From assembly GCA_019918135.1 (NCBI GenBank), contig WBZZ01003287.1:31001-95000 (forward strand): 64,000 nt of DNA. Reading direction: 5' to 3'. Position 1 is the first letter of the stretch; each line of letters begins with the position of its first letter. The notes beneath the pieces were generated by a model, which saw only the letters and a program-made list of their open reading frames with translations, had not been told where the DNA came from and did no database searches. This stretch comes from Paulinella micropora (Eukaryota > Cercozoa > Imbricatea > Euglyphida > Paulinellidae). The translations under genes and the position numbers were made by a program. Of the stretch, positions 60,901 through 64,000 are shown one piece after another.

Positions 60901-62287
60901 GGTGACAATTTCATCAGGTCACATAACAGCTCATTTGATTCCATCAGCTCGTTGTAGTTGCCCAGAATACTAGATTCCGCACCAACATATTCGTCGTCGA
61001 CCAGAGGGGGGAGCCTAGTATCGCTAGGATCGGTAGGTTCACGGTAGCACTTCGAATCATTATCCGAATCGCCTTCGTCAACGCTCTAAACAAACCACAA
61101 TAGCTACCAACTTTCGCAAGCAAGCAAAAGAGAAAGAGAATTACCAAAGATCCAGTAGGAACAAAAAGTCTCCCACTATTATCTTTGAACTTGACCGGAC
61201 TACTCTGCGGCTCCTCCCTCTGGTCCACGTCAGTATCGATGTCAGAACCAAGTACCTGTAAATAAATCAAATAAGAAGCTACCTAGTGATTGATTTTATT
61301 TATTTATTACCTTCGTATTACTAGAGCTTGATTTTTCCAGCACAACTGTAACGCTAGAGCTCGCCCTTCGCAGAAGAGTATTCTGACTTTCTGCAGCTGA
61401 AACAGAAGTAACGCTGTTGAGCAACTTCATTTTCTGCTCTGTTGACATAGATAAAGATCTTGACACCGGCTGCGAAGTTGCGCATCCATCGGAAGTAACA
61501 CTACTAACCGTGCTCAAAAGCGCAAGCTTCTCTTCGTGCGTCAATGACACTAACTTCAAAGGAATAGGATGCTCTTGCTCAGGAACAATGAAACACACAT
61601 GGCCAATGTCCGTCTCGTACAAAAATACCGGAATTTTAGCGCGTTGCTTGGCAGCTTCTTTCAGCCAGTGCGGGTATGCATCGCTCGGTAGCGTAGTGAT
61701 GCTTAAATCCGGATTCGGCGCATAATTGAGCAAAATCTCTTCATCTTTGCCTATTGCAGTGCTCACCGTGACGATTGGAGTCCCCTTGCTGATCTGGAAA
61801 AGAATGCACGTAACAATCATGTATGTATGATGTATACGCATGTATATATGTAATAATGCATGTGCATTTGCATGTTTTTTTATTTTATGTATGGCGACTG
61901 TCACATTACTAGTTACGCATGTGAATTGTAGCAATTTTCATATATGATGTACTGGTTATTAATTTACCTTCACGTTAGGTCGGGGAGTATCGTCAAGCTT
62001 CTCAGGACTCGAGTTGAATCCTTTTGATGAAGAATTTATTAGATGCAAAGCATTTCTGCTTGAAGGGGAAATAAAGTGAATGGGATGCATGCCAGTTTGA
62101 AGTAAGTTCCCAATTTTCATAGTAAAATGCTCTGATAAAGCAGTACTACGATCAAGATTCAGAGCACGTCCGCCCGCTTCCAGGATCCCAAGCTCGAAGG
62201 AAGGAGGAAGGTATATACTGGCAAAAACTCCGTAACCACCATCGCGGTGGGCCACGTAAATCGGCGCTTTGGCAGCCCTCAGCATGC
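57976..62287 (-). CDS. multi-exon protein: SET domain + DUF7869-like transposase-type domain + RanBP2 zinc finger
   Basis: Seven exons can be read on the minus strand: 62287-61968, 61793-61311, 61255-61145, 61085-60206, 60122-59205, 59108-58344 and 58286-57976. All introns have GT...AG ends with matching phases. Exons 1-2 encode a SET-like methyltransferase core (GYGVFASIYLPPSF; NALHLINSSSKGF; STAIGKDEEILLNYA across the splice). Exons 4-5 encode a transposase-like module with FSKCDICTRLA, WDGAGDNTAWAMLGF and PPGHGHDGNDQSFR, resembling the KCxxC, DNxxxQ and GHTHExID motifs of DUF7869 proteins (RNase H fold, from memory). The last exon ends in WDCPSCKIHNAEGGDKCQLC, a perfect RanBP2-type finger, then an acidic tail. 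Exon 1 opens with an acceptor after a CT tract, so more exons lie upstream. The model gives about 1,260 residues. Confidence 0.6.
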
Positions 62288-62295
62288 CTAGAGAG

Positions 62296-62332
62296 AGAGA
62301 GAGAGAGGGAGACATTAATGTTTGTGTCTTTG

Positions 62333-62363
<31 letters not shown>

Positions 62364-62445
62364 TTTTCAGCGACAACAGCGACAACAGCAACAGCAACAG
62401 CAGCAACAGCGATAACAGCGACAACAGCAACAGCAACAGCAACAG
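62296..62445. repeat. (CT/GA)n and (CAACAG)n microsatellites
   Basis: GA repeat at 62290-62309, CT repeats at 62333-62365 and a CAACAGCGACAACAG-type tract at 62373-62445. The CT sense on the minus strand gives the polypyrimidine tract of the splice acceptor at 62288. Confidence 0.8.
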
Positions 62446-62695
62446 TAGTTTTGTTAGGTGAGTGCACCAAACATCATGCCCCCCCCCCCCAGCATGAGCA
62501 CCACCAGCAGAGTAAGGCATGGTTTGTGTGAACAAAATTTTTTCAGGAAGCGAGAGTGGAAGGGGAGCTAGCCCCAGTCATGATGTTGATGCTGATATTT
62601 AGTTTACTTAATAGGAGCAAGTAGTTTTGTTAGGTGAGTGCACCAAACATCATGCAACCCCCCCCCCCCCCCAGCATGAGCACCACCAGCATGGG
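62443..62695. repeat. direct duplication around a C run
   Basis: AGTAGTTTTGTTAGGTGAGT followed by GCACCAAACATCATG, a C run and AGCATGAGCACCACCAGCA occurs at 62443-62513 and again at 62619-62690. The spacing is about 176 bp. Confidence 0.8.
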
Positions 62696-63040
62696 ACACT
62701 CCCTTTACCCTCCTGATAACTCGCGCTAGTTGGCTTGAAATAGGTTTAAAAAATGAACTTACATCAAATGCGAATTACGCAATCAAAGTAACGAAGTAAG
62801 TTCATTCTTTAATGCCATGTGCAGCACAGGGCCACCCCCCCCCCCACCCCCGCATTTTCGCACGTCACTGTCTGACTAGGCCATGGCTTGTGGGAACCAG
62901 GAGGAATTGGGAGCTCATATTTGCACTGTAGGTAGCCACAGCATCGATCTTGATGCTGGTGTAATGTTTTTGGAATTCAGATAAATATTGAAGTTGGGGG
63001 AGTGTCCCATGTGTGACCCCCCCCCCCCCCACATTTTTTA
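62696..63040. repeat. foldback region with nested inverted repeats
   Basis: CATGGGACACTCCC (62688-62702) is mirrored by GGGAGTGTCCCATG (about 62998-63011), and TGAACTTAC (62753-62761) by GTAAGTTCA (62796-62804). No gene is seen. It may be a MITE. Confidence 0.5.
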
Positions 63041-63045
63041 AGTGT

Positions 63046-63890
63046 TGACAAAAGTTTGTGCAGAGCTTTCTCCACAGACCATCTTGTACGTAACAAAAGA
63101 AATGGATTCCCGCCTAATCTGGTCTATGTAATAGGCGGGAATGCTGTTACATCTTCTCAAAATACTTTCCTCGTAATACAAACTCTGCACAAACTTTTGT
63201 AAAAAATCAAGTCATAGACATAGGTTTATCAAACTGCTCGCTTGTGGCAAATAGATTCAGTTGGGTTGTCAAATATTAGGAATTAATATGTATGGCTTCA
63301 ACAAACATTTGACTGTAGCTTATCTTACCGTATCACTTGATTTGTGAGGAGGCAGGGAGGAATTTCAACAATCATGGAGGTTGATGTTGACAAAAATTTG
63401 TGCAGATTTTTCTACACAGACCGTTTAGTACATAAAAAAATAAATGCATTCCCGCCTATCCTGGTCTACGGAATAGGCGGGAACGCTGCTACATCTTCTC
63501 AAACTATTCTCCTCTCAATACAAACTCTGCACAAATTTTTGTAAAAAAACCAAGTCATAAGCATAGGTTTATCGAACTAGTACAACTCCTACTCTGCACA
63601 GTTTCCATTAGAGATATAAATGGCATGGGTTTACATTATAGTACTGTATTGCTTTTTACCTTCTCCAGACTGCGGCCACAATAAATGCAGTAGATAGGCA
63701 AGGAATTGCAAGTATCATGGAGGTTGGTGTTGACAAATTTTTGTGCAGATTTTTCTACACAGACCGTTTAGTACATAAAAAAATAAATGCATTCCCGCCT
63801 ATCCTGGTCTATGGAATAGGCGGGAATGCTGTTACATCTTCTCAAACTACTCTCCTCTCAATACAAACTCTGCATAAACTCTTGTAAACA
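63046..63890. repeat. ~342-bp satellite, three units, each with a long palindrome
   Basis: Units begin with TGACAAAANTTTGTGCAGA-like arms at about 63046, 63388 and 63731 (spacing 342-343). Each arm is mirrored about 150 bp later by TCTGCACAAANTTTTGTA-type sequence. The core of each palindrome is ATTCCCGCCT...AGGCGGGAAT around GGTCTA. Units 2 and 3 are closest to each other. Confidence 0.8.
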
Positions 63891-64000
63891 ACACCTACCC
63901 TTCAGCGTTTTTGAACGTACATTTTTGACCGGATTTTCCAGCTCCCACCGCCCACCTCGTCGACTGAACTTTGGAGGCAACTCATTTCGCATTCTGCAAA

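Overview
The window looks like a eukaryotic (probably single-celled, protist or algal) nuclear scaffold carrying two decayed viral insertions and several retroelements. Evidence for a eukaryotic host is a gene with GT-AG introns, a Ty3/gypsy element, a LINE 3' end, microsatellites and satellites. No ribosomal RNA, tRNA or housekeeping gene that would name the host was seen.

Block 1 (1-22.9 kb) is GC-rich and mostly intronless, with genes on both strands and spacers full of long G or C runs. It encodes a histone H4-like protein (3507-4013), a histone H3-like protein that still begins MARTK (21983-22498), a SMARCAL1/ZRANB3-like SNF2 helicase, a protein kinase, a secreted BspA/DUF285-type protein and several large unknown proteins. 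Core histones together with these enzymes fit an endogenous giant DNA virus (Nucleocytoviricota or Mirusviricota). No capsid, polymerase or packaging gene in this block lets me choose between them. Several genes carry in-frame stops or frameshifts, so this copy is decaying, or the assembly has homopolymer errors, or both.

Block 2 (about 23.3-46.1 kb) is AT-rich and is a polinton-like virus (PLV/polinton): retroviral-type integrase, tail-fibre-like protein with an S74 chaperone end, FtsK/HerA packaging ATPase, pX-like basic protein, penton-like minor capsid, double-jelly-roll major capsid protein, lipase, protein-primed DNA polymerase B and small zinc-ribbon proteins. Almost every gene is broken. 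A roughly 2.3 kb element sits in the integrase and a roughly 1.6 kb AT-rich segment in the polymerase. Gene boundaries carry an unusual family of hairpins, many directly before the start codon. A repeat of about 240 bp lies on both flanks of the block, with a third inverted copy inside.

Block 3 (46.1-64 kb) is host-like. It holds microsatellites, a 5'-truncated LINE bounded by TTA repeats, a degraded Ty3/gypsy element whose 5' end abuts a GC-rich Fanzor/TnpB remnant, a 283-bp foldback tandem array, a multi-exon gene joining SET, DUF7869-like and RanBP2 zinc-finger domains, and a roughly 342-bp palindromic satellite at the right edge.
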